Shown here one piece after another: positions 7,161 through 14,695 of a DNA stretch of 23,586 nt. The stretch is from positions 1-23,586 of the forward strand of contig JBPOHD010000014.1 of assembly GCA_052035955.1 (NCBI GenBank). The letters are read 5' to 3'. The stretch's first letter is position 1. Each line of letters begins with the position of its first letter. This DNA comes from JAEUNJ01 sp052035955. GTDB taxonomy: Bacteria > Pseudomonadota > Gammaproteobacteria > Burkholderiales > Rhodocyclaceae. The notes below the pieces were generated by a model. It was not told the DNA's origin. It worked only from the letters and a program-made list of their open reading frames with translations, and ran no database searches. A program made the position numbers and the translations under genes.

Positions 7161-8501
7161 TCAGGCGCCGGCGACGGTCATCCGCTCGAGCAGGATGGAT
7201 CCCACCTGCTTGGAACCGCGCACCAGCACGTCGCGGCCGATCTCGGCAATGCCCAGGAACATGTCCTTCAGGTTGCCGGCGATGGTGATCTCCTGCACCG
7301 GATAGGCGATCTCGCCGTTCTCCACCCAGTAGCCGGCGGCGCCGCGGGAATAGTCCCCGGTCACGTAATTGACGCCGTGGCCGAGCAGTTCGGTGACCAG
7401 CAGGCCGCGGCCCATGGCCTTGAGCAGGCCGTGGAAATCATGGCGGCCGGGCTCGACGATCAGGTTGTGGCAGCCACCCGCGTTGCCGGTCGTCTCCATG
7501 CCCAGCTTGCGTGCCGTGTAGCTGGACAGGAAGTAGCCGTCCAGGACGCCGTCATCGACGATGGTGCGCTCCCGGGTGGCGACGCCCTCGTCGTCGAAGG
7601 GCGAGGAGGCGAGGCCCTTCTGGATGTGCGGCTTCTCGCGGATGCGCACGCACTTCGGGAAAATGCGCTTGCCGCGGGCGCCGACCAGGAAGGAAGCCTT
7701 GCGGTAGAGGGCGCCGCCGCTGGCGGCGTGGGTGAAATTGCCGATCAGGGCGGCGGCCAGGGGGGCCTCGAAGAGGACCGGCACCTGGCAGGTCCTGACC
7801 TGCCGCGAGCCGAGCCGGGACAGGGCCCGCTCGGCGGCGTACCGGCCGATGGCCTCCGGCGCCGCCAGGTCGCGCGCATCGCGGCGGGTGCTGTACCAGT
7901 CGTCCCGCTGCATGTGGTCGCCCTCGCCGGCGATGGGGGCGCAGGCGATGTAATGCCTCGTCGAGGCGAAGCCATCCATGAAACCGAGGCTGTTGGCGGA
8001 GACGAAATGGGATTGCTGGACGGAGACCGTCGCTCCTTCCGTGTTGCGGATCTCCGGGCTCACGTCGAAGGCCGCCGCTTCGCAACGGCCGGCGATGTCG
8101 ATGGCTTCCTCGACCTCGATGTCCCAGGGATGGAAGAGGTCCAGGTCCCGGCTGCCCCTGGCGAGCAGGCGTTCCTCCGGCAGGCCGGCGCAGTCGTCCT
8201 CCGCGGTGAACCGGGCGATGGAGAGGGCGGCCTCGACGGTGGCCTTCAGCGCCTCGGCGGAGAAGTCGGAGGTGCTGGCGTGGCCGCGCTTCTTGCCGAG
8301 ATAGACGGTGACGCCCACCCCCTTGTCGCGGTTGTACTCGATGGTTTCCACCGAGCCCCTGCGCACCGTGACCGATTGGCCAAGGCCCTCCGAAACGTCG
8401 GTCTCGCAGGCGGTGGCGCCCACCTGCCGGGCGTGGTCGAGAACGTCCTGGGCCAGTTCGCGCAGGCGACCGGCGGAATAGCTGAAACCTTGCTGGGACA
8501 T
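7161..8501 (-). CDS. pmbA: Metalloprotease-family protein PmbA (TldE)
   Basis: A 446-residue PmbA/TldE protein. With TldD it forms a heteromeric protease known for processing microcin B17 and degrading the antitoxin CcdA. TldD holds the zinc HExxxH motif; this chain lacks one, as expected for PmbA. Recognised stretches are VRRGSVETIEYNRDKGVGVT, GKKRGHASTSDFSAEAL, SSPFDDEGVATRERTIVDDG, GNAGGCHNLIVEPG and GVNYVTGDYSRGAAGYWVEN. The ATG at 8501 gives the usual family length and N-terminus (MSQQGFSYSAGRL). A longer frame to 8957 runs antisense through yjgA and is rejected. No good Shine-Dalgarno sequence is seen. The pmbA/yjgA head-to-head arrangement is conserved in many proteobacteria. Confidence 0.95.
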   Translation of the reverse strand: MSQQGFSYSAGRLRELAQDVLDHARQVGATACETDVSEGLGQSVTVRRGSVETIEYNRDKGVGVTVYLGKKRGHASTSDFSAEALKATVEAALSIARFTAEDDCAGLPEERLLARGSRDLDLFHPWDIEVEEAIDIAGRCEAAAFDVSPEIRNTEGATVSVQQSHFVSANSLGFMDGFASTRHYIACAPIAGEGDHMQRDDWYSTRRDARDLAAPEAIGRYAAERALSRLGSRQVRTCQVPVLFEAPLAAALIGNFTHAASGGALYRKASFLVGARGKRIFPKCVRIREKPHIQKGLASSPFDDEGVATRERTIVDDGVLDGYFLSSYTARKLGMETTGNAGGCHNLIVEPGRHDFHGLLKAMGRGLLVTELLGHGVNYVTGDYSRGAAGYWVENGEIAYPVQEITIAGNLKDMFLGIAEIGRDVLVRGSKQVGSILLERMTVAGA

Positions 8502-8527
8502 GGGCGGGGAGGGACGTAGGCGAAAGT

Positions 8528-8533
8528 TATAAT
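8528..8533 (+). promoter_or_regulatory. Consensus -10 box in the pmbA/yjgA divergent gap
   Basis: A perfect TATAAT ends 7 bases before the GTG of yjgA, and the overlapping minus-strand reading is TATAAC (8526-8531), facing pmbA. The gap is only 39 bases, so both genes may share this AT-rich element. No clear -35 is visible on either side. A plus-strand transcript would start at about 8540 and be leaderless. Confidence 0.45.
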
Positions 8534-8540
8534 CATACCC

Positions 8541-9113
8541 GTGGAACCCGACGACCGACCCGACCCGCAAGACGCCGACGCCCTGCCGGGGCGCCCGAGC
8601 AAGACCCGCCTCAAGCGCGACATGCAGGCCCTGCAGGACCTGGGCGAGGCCCTCGTGGCCCTGCCGGCCGACCGCCTGAAGCGCGTCGAGATGCCGGAAT
8701 ACCTGCGCGACGCCGTGCATGACGCCCAGCGCTTCACCAAGCACGAGGCCCGGCGCCGGCAGATGCAGTACATCGGCCGCCTGATGCGCGACCTGGACCC
8801 GGCGCCCATCCGCGAGGCCCTGGACGAGATCCGCGGCGTCTCGGCCGCCGCCAACGCCCGCCAGCACGCCCTGGAGCGCCTGCGGGTGCGCCTGCTGGAG
8901 GACGAGGCGGTGCTCGGCGAAATCGCCCGCGAGCATCCGGGCGCCGACCTCCAGCACCTGCGCCAGTTGCGCCGCAACGCGCTCAAGGAGCAGGAACTGG
9001 GCAAGCCGCCGCGGGCCTACCGGGAACTGTTCCGGGTCTTGCGGGATCTGTCCGGAAGAGGCGGCGAAGGTGCCGGCGGGGCCGCCGAAATCCGCGAGGA
9101 AGGCAGCGAATGA
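8541..9113 (+). CDS. darP: Ribosome-associated protein YjgA/DarP (DUF615)
   Basis: A 190-residue DUF615 protein. E. coli YjgA (DarP) binds late 50S ribosomal particles and helps assembly. The core is SKTRLKRDMQALQDLGEALV near residues 20-39, then LPADRLKRVEMPEYLRDAV and TKHEARRRQMQYIGRLMRD. After these comes a helical C-terminal part ending LKEQELGKPPRAYRELFRVL. The GTG at 8541 is the first usable start after the divergent gap and leaves an acidic N-terminal tail, as in other members. There is no Shine-Dalgarno sequence before it. Its stop overlaps the ATG of mogA (ATGA at 9110-9113), so the two form an operon. It is divergent from pmbA. Confidence 0.93.
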   Translation: MEPDDRPDPQDADALPGRPSKTRLKRDMQALQDLGEALVALPADRLKRVEMPEYLRDAVHDAQRFTKHEARRRQMQYIGRLMRDLDPAPIREALDEIRGVSAAANARQHALERLRVRLLEDEAVLGEIAREHPGADLQHLRQLRRNALKEQELGKPPRAYRELFRVLRDLSGRGGEGAGGAAEIREEGSE

Positions 9114-9694
9114 ACGACGAACTCTTGATCGGCCTGGTCTCCATTTCCGACCGCGCGTCGAGCGGCGCCTACGAGGACAAGGGCATACCGGCCCTGCGCG
9201 ACTGGTTCGGCGCCGCCCTGGCCAGCCCCTGGCGCATGGAGACCCGCCTGATCCCGGACGAGCAGCCGGTGATCGAACGCACCCTGGTCGAGCTCTGCGA
9301 TACGGCGGGCTGCCACCTGGTGTTGACCACCGGCGGTACCGGCCCGGCGCCCCGCGACGTGACGCCCGAGGCGACCATGGCCGTGGCCCACAAGCTGATG
9401 CCCGGCTTCGGCGAGCAGATGCGGCAGATTTCCCTCCACTTCGTGCCGACGGCCATCCTGTCGCGCCAGGTGGGCGCCATCCGCGGTCGCAGCCTGATCC
9501 TCAACCTGCCGGGCCAGCCCAAGTCGATCAAGGAGACCCTGGAAGGGGTCAAGGATGCCGACGGACGGCAGGTGGTTCCGGGCATCTTCGCCGCGGTGCC
9601 CTATTGCCTGGACCTCATCGGCGGCCCCTACGTCGAGACGAACGAGGCCGTAGTCAGGGCGTTCCGGCCGAAATCCGCGCTGAAGCCCGGGTAG
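9110..9694 (+). CDS. mogA: Molybdopterin adenylyltransferase MogA
   Basis: A 194-residue MogA protein, close to E. coli MogA in length and sequence. It adenylates molybdopterin before molybdenum insertion in molybdenum cofactor synthesis, in the cytoplasm. Motifs seen are LVSISDRASSGAYEDKGIPA at the N-terminus, VLTTGGTGPAPRDVTPEAT (MPT-binding loop), MPGFGEQMRQISLHFVPTA, SRQVGAIRG and NLPGQPKSIKETLEGVKDA. The C-terminus EAVVRAFRPKSA is also typical. E. coli has GPARRD where this protein has GPAPRD, which is a tolerated change. The ATG lies in the last codons of yjgA, behind GAGGAAGG, so the genes are translationally coupled. It is convergent with the PilZ gene, with 18 bases between stop codons and no visible terminator. 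Confidence 0.96.
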   Translation: MNDELLIGLVSISDRASSGAYEDKGIPALRDWFGAALASPWRMETRLIPDEQPVIERTLVELCDTAGCHLVLTTGGTGPAPRDVTPEATMAVAHKLMPGFGEQMRQISLHFVPTAILSRQVGAIRGRSLILNLPGQPKSIKETLEGVKDADGRQVVPGIFAAVPYCLDLIGGPYVETNEAVVRAFRPKSALKPG

Positions 9695-9712
9695 CCGCGA
9701 TCGAAGGGGAAT

Positions 9713-11209
9713 CTAGCCGACGGATTCCACCCGGTAGCTGCCGACCACGAACTCGACGCCGGTTTCCAGGATCTCCCGCGGCTGCAGTCGGATCGTCTTG
9801 CCTTCGGCGGTGAAGATCATCGGGATGAAGTCCTCCCACGCCGTCGCGGGCAGGACCACGCGGGCGAGGCCGCCCAGGGTGAGAGCGGATTCCAGCAGGA
9901 TGGCGTCGGTCTTCAGCCCGCCGCTGTCGGCGACGATGGAGCGGGGCGTGCGGCCGACCGTCTCGATGCCGACGGAGCCCTGCTTCTCCGATTCGCGGCT
10001 GAAGCGACGGACGATGCCGACCAGCCAGTTGCTGCCCCCCTCCGGCTGTATGGCCAGCAGGCTGCCGATGCGGATCCAGTCATTGGCGCCGAGGGGCACG
10101 TGGGCGCCCATGCCGCCTATGCTGACATCATCGACCACCCAGGATTCCGTTTCCGTCCCGCCTTCCTCGCCGCCGCCGATCCGGGCGTGTACGGCCGCCA
10201 TCCCGTTGACCACCGCCAGCCGCGACTTGACGTGGTGCCGCGTATGGTTGCGCATCGGCGGCTTCGGGGCCCAGCAGGAGATCAGGTGGGTGAGCACCGG
10301 CAACACGACACGGGCCGGGTACTGGCCGCCGAGCACCAGGGTGGGCGGGACTTCCTTGGTCTCGTCGATCTGGGCGCGCAACGCCTCGGCGGCCCCCAGG
10401 GCGCTGCCGGCACTGAAGAAGCAGAGGGTCGGCGTGATCTCCGGGAGGCGGGCCAGCCGGGTCGGCGGCAGCGGCTTGGAGGCGTCGCACCAATAGACGT
10501 TGTCGGGACGTGCCTGGTCGGTGAACACGAATCCCGGCAGGAAGTGGGAGATCAGCCGTTCCGCGATCTCGATTTCCAGCGGCAGCAGCTTGTCCATGGA
10601 CGAAGCGTGGAAGACCAGCGCCTTGAGGTACTCGAGTTCCGGCGTCGTTTCCACGTTGCCGATGGCGTACAGGACCACGGACTTCCTGGCTGCCTTCGCC
10701 GCCAGGATCTCCAGATAGCTGCGCCCCATGGTCTGCCACAGCCGGGCGTCGATCGGCCCGTAACGGAACTGGTCCCATTTGATCAATGCGGCATAGGCAT
10801 GCAGCATGCGTGCGGCGACGAGGGGGGCGTTCGATTTCAAGGCGTCGGCGCCCTTCTCCTTGGCCTGGGCCCTGGCCTGGCAGGCCTCGTAGGCGCTCGC
10901 CAGGGCCAACCAGTAGCTATGGTTCAGGCCCCACAGGCGGATTTCCTGGGCGCGGCCCTGGCGGGGCGAGGTCAGATAGTCGCGGCCCGTGCGGCGGGCA
11001 TGGATGATGGCGGTCTCGTCCAGCTGCAGGAGGATCTCCAGCCGGCGATCCAGGCGCAAGTGCTCGTCCGCCGTGACCGACTCGTACCACGCGGTGGCCT
11101 CCTCGAGGCCGCCGACCGGTTCGCTGGCGGCCAGTTCGCCGAGGAGCATTTTCGCCTCTTTGGCGTCGGCCAGCGGGTGACCCGATTTCGAGGAGAACAA
11201 GCCAAGCAT
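9713..11209 (-). CDS. Conserved protein with C-terminal PilZ (c-di-GMP-binding) domain
   Basis: A 498-residue cytoplasmic protein with no signal peptide or membrane segment. The first 310 residues are mostly helical and match no family I can name. From about residue 318 comes a PilZ-like domain: RxxxR as R320-NHT-R324, then SRLAVVNG, then DVSIGG (Asp361, Ser363, Gly366) fitting DxSxxG, and NWLVGIVRRFSR followed by GSVGIE. These are the residues PilZ domains use to bind cyclic di-GMP. The N-terminal part carries many Leu/Ala helices and WGLNHSYWLALASAYEAC. AAGGA lies before the ATG, inside the palindrome AGGAATTCCT (11210-11219). It is probably a c-di-GMP-responsive effector or adaptor whose partner is unknown. 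No motility, pilus or cellulose genes lie beside it. Confidence 0.8.
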   Translation of the reverse strand: MLGLFSSKSGHPLADAKEAKMLLGELAASEPVGGLEEATAWYESVTADEHLRLDRRLEILLQLDETAIIHARRTGRDYLTSPRQGRAQEIRLWGLNHSYWLALASAYEACQARAQAKEKGADALKSNAPLVAARMLHAYAALIKWDQFRYGPIDARLWQTMGRSYLEILAAKAARKSVVLYAIGNVETTPELEYLKALVFHASSMDKLLPLEIEIAERLISHFLPGFVFTDQARPDNVYWCDASKPLPPTRLARLPEITPTLCFFSAGSALGAAEALRAQIDETKEVPPTLVLGGQYPARVVLPVLTHLISCWAPKPPMRNHTRHHVKSRLAVVNGMAAVHARIGGGEEGGTETESWVVDDVSIGGMGAHVPLGANDWIRIGSLLAIQPEGGSNWLVGIVRRFSRESEKQGSVGIETVGRTPRSIVADSGGLKTDAILLESALTLGGLARVVLPATAWEDFIPMIFTAEGKTIRLQPREILETGVEFVVGSYRVESVG

Positions 11210-11308
11210 AGGAATTCCTTCGAATTTGTGCCCAGCATAGCGGATTCCCTTGGGCCTGTCATGGCCTTGCCCGGCGAATCGCGCGACGGGCCGCGGCGGG
11301 TCGCTCGT

Positions 11309-12790
11309 TCAAACCTGTTCCGGGGACCCGCCGCTGTATCGCCGACCCAGCAGGGCCAGGCCCCAGCCTACCCCGAAGCCGGTGACGTCGCCGGCGATCC
11401 CCGCCAGTCCGCCGGGACAGGTGGAAGCCGACAGATCCACATGCAGCCACGGGATCTCGCCGACGAAGCGCCCGAGGAAACGCGCCGCGAGGATGTGGTC
11501 CGCCTCGCCCTCCATGGTGCATTGCCTGACGTCGGCGACCTTGGAGTCCAGCGCGGCCTCGTAATCCTCGTCCATGGGAAAGGGACAGACCCGCTCGCCA
11601 CTCGCCGCGCCGGCCGCCCGGGCCTCGTCGGCGAGGCCTTCGGAAGACGCGAATACCCCTGAGTAGCGGTTGCCGAGGGCCGTATGCATGCTGCCGGTGA
11701 GGGTGGCGAAATCGACCAGGAGTTCCGGCCTGCGGCGGCCGTGCCGGCCGGCGAGGACCAGGGCATCGGCCAGGACCAGGCGGCCCTCGGCGTCCGTATG
11801 CACGATCTCGATGCTCGATCCGTCGAGGGCGCGGATGACGTCGTTCTGACGGTAGCCGGCCGGGGAAATGTCGTTGCGGGCGATGGCCAGCCAGCAGTCT
11901 ATGCCGACCGGCAGGCGCGCCCGGGTGGCGGCGAGCAGGAGGCCGAGGGCGACGGCGGAGCCGTTCATGTCTTCGTGCATGCCGGCCATGTGGCGGGCCG
12001 GCTTCAGGTTGTGTCCGCCCGTGTCATGGCAGATGCCCTTTCCGACCAGGGCGATGCGACGGTCCCCCGAAGGGCCGGGAAGGGACACCCGTACGATGGC
12101 CGCGTCGCCTTCCGGCGATCCCTGGGCCACGGCGCAGAAGGCGCCCGCGCCCATGCGGCGGAGCCGGCGCAGGTCGAACTCCTCGTGTTCCCAGCCGTTC
12201 TCCCGGGCCAGGGCCCGGATGCGCTTGCGGTAGGCGCCCGGGGTCAATTCGTTGGCCGGCAGGGCGGTCAGCGTTCGGCAGAGATGGTTGCCGCGGACCA
12301 GCGCGTCCACGGCCCGCAGGCTGCCCTTGGCAAGCCTGCCATAGAGTCGGATGGCGCTCAGCCGCCGGACGGTCTTCCTCTTCCGGCTCGGCAAGGCCAT
12401 GCCGTTGGCCGCGAGCACGAAGACGGCCTGGGCGACGCCATCCGCACCGACGCCGTCGGCCGGCCACAGCGCGACGGAGGCGGGATTCTCCTCCAGCAGG
12501 GCGGAGACGGCCTTCCGCAGGACCGTCAGCCGCGCAAAGCTCGTCGCCCCCTCGTCGAGCATGGCAAAGCAGGCCCGTCCGCCGGCGGGCAAGTCGGCCA
12601 CGACGGGCGCCGACGCCAACTCGACCGCCTTCGTTTCCCGACGCTTCAGGATTCCGCGGAGGGTGGATCTTCCGGGAATATCCCTGGCGATCCTTGCGGA
12701 CTTGGGCAGGAGCACCAGCAGGTGGGGCTCCTTCTCGGCCGTCCGGGGCAGGGTACCCGTCGGCAGGACTTCCAGGCGTGGCGGTTCCAT
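11309..12790 (-). CDS. M17 leucyl aminopeptidase family protein
   Basis: A 493-residue cytosolic metallo-aminopeptidase of family M17, which uses two metal ions to remove N-terminal residues from peptides. The metal and catalytic set is complete: GKGICHDTGG (Lys251, Asp256), NLKP (Lys263), HEDMNG (Asp274) and HTDAEGRL (Asp333, Glu335, catalytic Arg337). It differs from PepA/LAP, which have FDSGG and NTDAEGRL, and belongs to a divergent proteobacterial branch. The N-terminal third is poorly conserved, as usual. The ATG at 12790 is preferred over an in-frame one at 12853 because it has AGGAC upstream and leaves room for a TATAAT box at 12834-12839 (minus). It is divergent from thyA. The substrate range is unknown. 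Confidence 0.9.
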   Translation of the reverse strand: MEPPRLEVLPTGTLPRTAEKEPHLLVLLPKSARIARDIPGRSTLRGILKRRETKAVELASAPVVADLPAGGRACFAMLDEGATSFARLTVLRKAVSALLEENPASVALWPADGVGADGVAQAVFVLAANGMALPSRKRKTVRRLSAIRLYGRLAKGSLRAVDALVRGNHLCRTLTALPANELTPGAYRKRIRALARENGWEHEEFDLRRLRRMGAGAFCAVAQGSPEGDAAIVRVSLPGPSGDRRIALVGKGICHDTGGHNLKPARHMAGMHEDMNGSAVALGLLLAATRARLPVGIDCWLAIARNDISPAGYRQNDVIRALDGSSIEIVHTDAEGRLVLADALVLAGRHGRRRPELLVDFATLTGSMHTALGNRYSGVFASSEGLADEARAAGAASGERVCPFPMDEDYEAALDSKVADVRQCTMEGEADHILAARFLGRFVGEIPWLHVDLSASTCPGGLAGIAGDVTGFGVGWGLALLGRRYSGGSPEQV

Positions 12791-12819
12791 GGGGGAGTGT
12801 CCTGGCTTGGGGGAGAGGC

Positions 12820-12825
12820 TAGAAT
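12820..12825 (+). promoter_or_regulatory. Candidate thyA -10 box
   Basis: TAGAAT lies 36 bases before the thyA ATG and would give a start of transcription near 12832 and a 5' leader of about 30 bases. No good -35 hexamer is seen. It is a pattern match only. Confidence 0.4.
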
Positions 12826-12833
12826 GGCCGCCG

Positions 12834-12839
12834 ATTATA
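12834..12839 (-). promoter_or_regulatory. Candidate -10 box of the M17 peptidase gene
   Basis: On the minus strand this reads TATAAT, a perfect -10 hexamer, 43 bases before the chosen ATG at 12790. It lies 8 bases from the thyA -10 candidate on the other strand, so the two promoters would overlap. Confidence 0.45.
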
Positions 12840-12861
12840 GCCACCACCCCCATCCCTCCCG

Positions 12862-13656
12862 ATGCGCCAATACCTTGAACTGATGCGGCACGTGCTCGAG
12901 AACGGCCACGAGAAGAGCGACCGGACGGGTACCGGAACGCGGTCCGTCTTTGGCTGGCAGATGCGTTTCGACCTCGACCGGGGCTTCCCGCTGCTCACCA
13001 CCAAGAAGCTCCATCTGCGGTCCATCATCCATGAGCTGCTGTGGTTCCTGCGCGGGGAGACGAATACGCGCTACCTCAAGGAGAACGGGGTCGGCATCTG
13101 GGACGAGTGGGCGGACCCGAATGGCGAACTGGGCCCCGTCTACGGGCACCAGTGGCGCCATTGGCAGACACCGGACGGGCGGGAGGTGGATCAGATACGG
13201 CAATTGCTGGAGGGGCTGCGGCGCAACCCGGATTCCCGTCGGCATATCGTGACGGCCTGGAATCCGGCGGATGTGGACCGGATGGCGCTCCCCCCCTGTC
13301 ACGCGTTGTTCCAGTTCTACGTGGCCGGCGGTCGCCTGTCCTGCCAGCTTTACCAGCGCAGCGCGGACATCTTCCTCGGCGTGCCCTTCAACATCGCCTC
13401 CTATGCCCTGCTGACCCTGATGATTGCCCAGGTCGGCGGCCTGCGGCCGGGCGAGTTCATCCATACCTTCGGCGACGCCCACCTCTACTCGAACCACCTG
13501 GAGCAGACCCGCCTGCAGCTTTCACGGGAGCCGCGCGACCTGCCGCGGATGCGCCTCAATCCGGCGGTGGACGACCTCTTCGCCTTCCGCTTCGAGGACT
13601 TCACGCTCGAGGGGTACGATCCGCATCCCCACATTTCCGCGCCGGTGGCCGTGTGA
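12862..13656 (+). CDS. thyA: Thymidylate synthase
   Basis: A 264-residue thymidylate synthase, the same length as E. coli ThyA. It methylates dUMP to dTMP with methylene-tetrahydrofolate. The catalytic cysteine is Cys146 in LPPCHALFQFYV, and Arg21, Arg166 (LYQRSADIFLG), Asp169 and Asn177 fall at the E. coli positions. Other marks are RTGTGTRSVFG, FPLLTTKKLHLRSIIHELLW and GDAHLYSNHLEQ. The start is fixed by the family N-terminus (MRQYLELM), although no Shine-Dalgarno sequence is seen. Folate partners such as folA are not next to it. Its TGA overlaps the GTG of glk, so the two are probably translated together. Confidence 0.98.
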   Translation: MRQYLELMRHVLENGHEKSDRTGTGTRSVFGWQMRFDLDRGFPLLTTKKLHLRSIIHELLWFLRGETNTRYLKENGVGIWDEWADPNGELGPVYGHQWRHWQTPDGREVDQIRQLLEGLRRNPDSRRHIVTAWNPADVDRMALPPCHALFQFYVAGGRLSCQLYQRSADIFLGVPFNIASYALLTLMIAQVGGLRPGEFIHTFGDAHLYSNHLEQTRLQLSREPRDLPRMRLNPAVDDLFAFRFEDFTLEGYDPHPHISAPVAV

Positions 13657-14660
13657 TCCTCTGCGGCGACCTAGGCGGCACCAAGGCCCTCCTCGGCGTG
13701 GCAGAGATCGCGGCGGGCGGGCCGCGCATGGTCTTCGAACGTCGCTACGCGTGTGCGGACTTCGAGGATTTCCCCGGACTCTGGACGGCCTTCCGGAAGG
13801 ACGCCGCGGCATTCTCCGGTCGGCTGGACGGGGCCTGCCTCGCCGTCGCCGGACCGGTGGCGGACGACGGCCGGTCGGCAAGATTGACCAACCTGCCGTG
13901 GACCGTGGATGCGGAGGCCGCAGCCGCGTCCTTCGGGCTGTCGTCCTTGCGGCTGCTGAACGACTTTGCCGCCGCGTCCCTCGGGACGACCGTGGCCGAT
14001 CCCGCTGCCAGCCTGGTGATCCAGGCAGGACGGCCGCTCGCCGCGGCGCCCCGCCTGGTCGTGGGCGCCGGGACGGGCCTCGGAATGGCCGTCCTTCTGC
14101 CGGAACCGGGGGGATGGCGGGTGGTGCCGGGCGAGGGGGGGCACGTGGGCTTCGCCCCGGCCGACGAGCTCCAGGGCGCCTTGTGGCAATGGCTGTCGGC
14201 GCGCCACGGGCGCGTGACCGCGGAACGGGTGGTGTCGGGCAGCGGCCTGGCCCTGATCTACGAGTTCCTCGCCACGCGCCATGCCGCGGACATGCCGGAC
14301 CCCCTCGCCGACCCCCATCCCCAGGCTGCGATCGGTGCCCTCGCCATCGCGCGGCCGGACAGCCTGGCCCGGCGGGCGGTCGGGCTTTTCCTGGCCTGCT
14401 ACGGGAGCTTTGCGGGCGACATGGCGCTTGCGGTGCTGGCCCGCGGCGGCGTCTGCCTGGCCGGCGGAATCATCGGGCGCCTGGCGTCGCTGGTGGCCGA
14501 CGGCGACTTCCTGGCGTCATTCACGGCCAAGGCCGAGCATCGGGATCTGGCATTGGCGATGCCGGTGACGGCGATGACGGATCCGGCCTTGGGGCTGAAG
14601 GGCGCCGCCTTGGGTGCGATTGACAATTGTCAACGGGACCGCAACACAGTTGGGCTATAA
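13653..14660 (+). CDS. glk: Glucokinase (Glk family, ROK-unrelated)
   Basis: A 335-residue glucokinase that phosphorylates glucose with ATP, supplying glucose-6-phosphate to glycolysis and glycogen synthesis. Motifs are CGDLGGTKALLG (phosphate 1), CLAVAGPV, LTNLPW, LLNDFAAASLG with the catalytic-base candidate Asp104, GAGTGLGMAVL, and GEGGHVGF (Glu161, His164, sugar contacts). The adenosine-region motif is CLAGGIIGRL. The GTG at 13653 is chosen because the next codons read ILCGDLGGT, at the usual N-terminal distance, and the codon shares GTGA with the thyA stop. A frame that extends upstream through thyA is a shadow. The last dozen residues (DNCQRDRNTVGL) look like an extra tail and overlap a regulatory dyad at 14620-14633. 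It lies at the edge of the glycogen genes. Confidence 0.95.
   Translation: MILCGDLGGTKALLGVAEIAAGGPRMVFERRYACADFEDFPGLWTAFRKDAAAFSGRLDGACLAVAGPVADDGRSARLTNLPWTVDAEAAAASFGLSSLRLLNDFAAASLGTTVADPAASLVIQAGRPLAAAPRLVVGAGTGLGMAVLLPEPGGWRVVPGEGGHVGFAPADELQGALWQWLSARHGRVTAERVVSGSGLALIYEFLATRHAADMPDPLADPHPQAAIGALAIARPDSLARRAVGLFLACYGSFAGDMALAVLARGGVCLAGGIIGRLASLVADGDFLASFTAKAEHRDLALAMPVTAMTDPALGLKGAALGAIDNCQRDRNTVGL
14620..14633. promoter_or_regulatory. Perfect FNR/DNR-type dyad (TTGAC-N4-GTCAA)
   Basis: The 14-base TTGACAATTGTCAA is an exact palindrome and fits the TTGA-N6-TCAA architecture bound by FNR/Anr/DNR/FixK regulators. The symmetric C/G at the fifth positions is more like DNR/NnrR sites than FNR (TTGAT-N4-ATCAA). 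Its centre, 14626.5, is 41.5 bases before the start predicted from TATAAA at 14656-14661, the usual place for a class II activator. The site lies in the last codons of glk. Binding is inferred. Confidence 0.6.
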
Positions 14661-14661
14661 A
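14656..14661 (+). promoter_or_regulatory. Candidate -10 box of the DUF2934 gene
   Basis: TATAAA overlaps the glk stop codon and would start transcription near 14668, giving a leader of about 28 bases that includes AGGAGG at 14682-14687. There is no -35 hexamer at the right distance, which fits an activator-dependent promoter using the dyad at 14620-14633. Confidence 0.5.
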
Positions 14662-14695
14662 TTCACCAACGCCCAACCCTCAGGAGGACATCGAC

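Noticed and set aside
7152..8519. 455-codon plus-strand frame opposite pmbA
   Set aside because: A shadow of pmbA, whose motifs are clear on the minus strand.
14620..14632. TTGACA or TTGTCA as a -35 hexamer for the DUF2934 gene
   Set aside because: The distances to TATAAA (14656) are 30 and 23 bases, too long for sigma-70 spacing. The full dyad fits a regulator site better.
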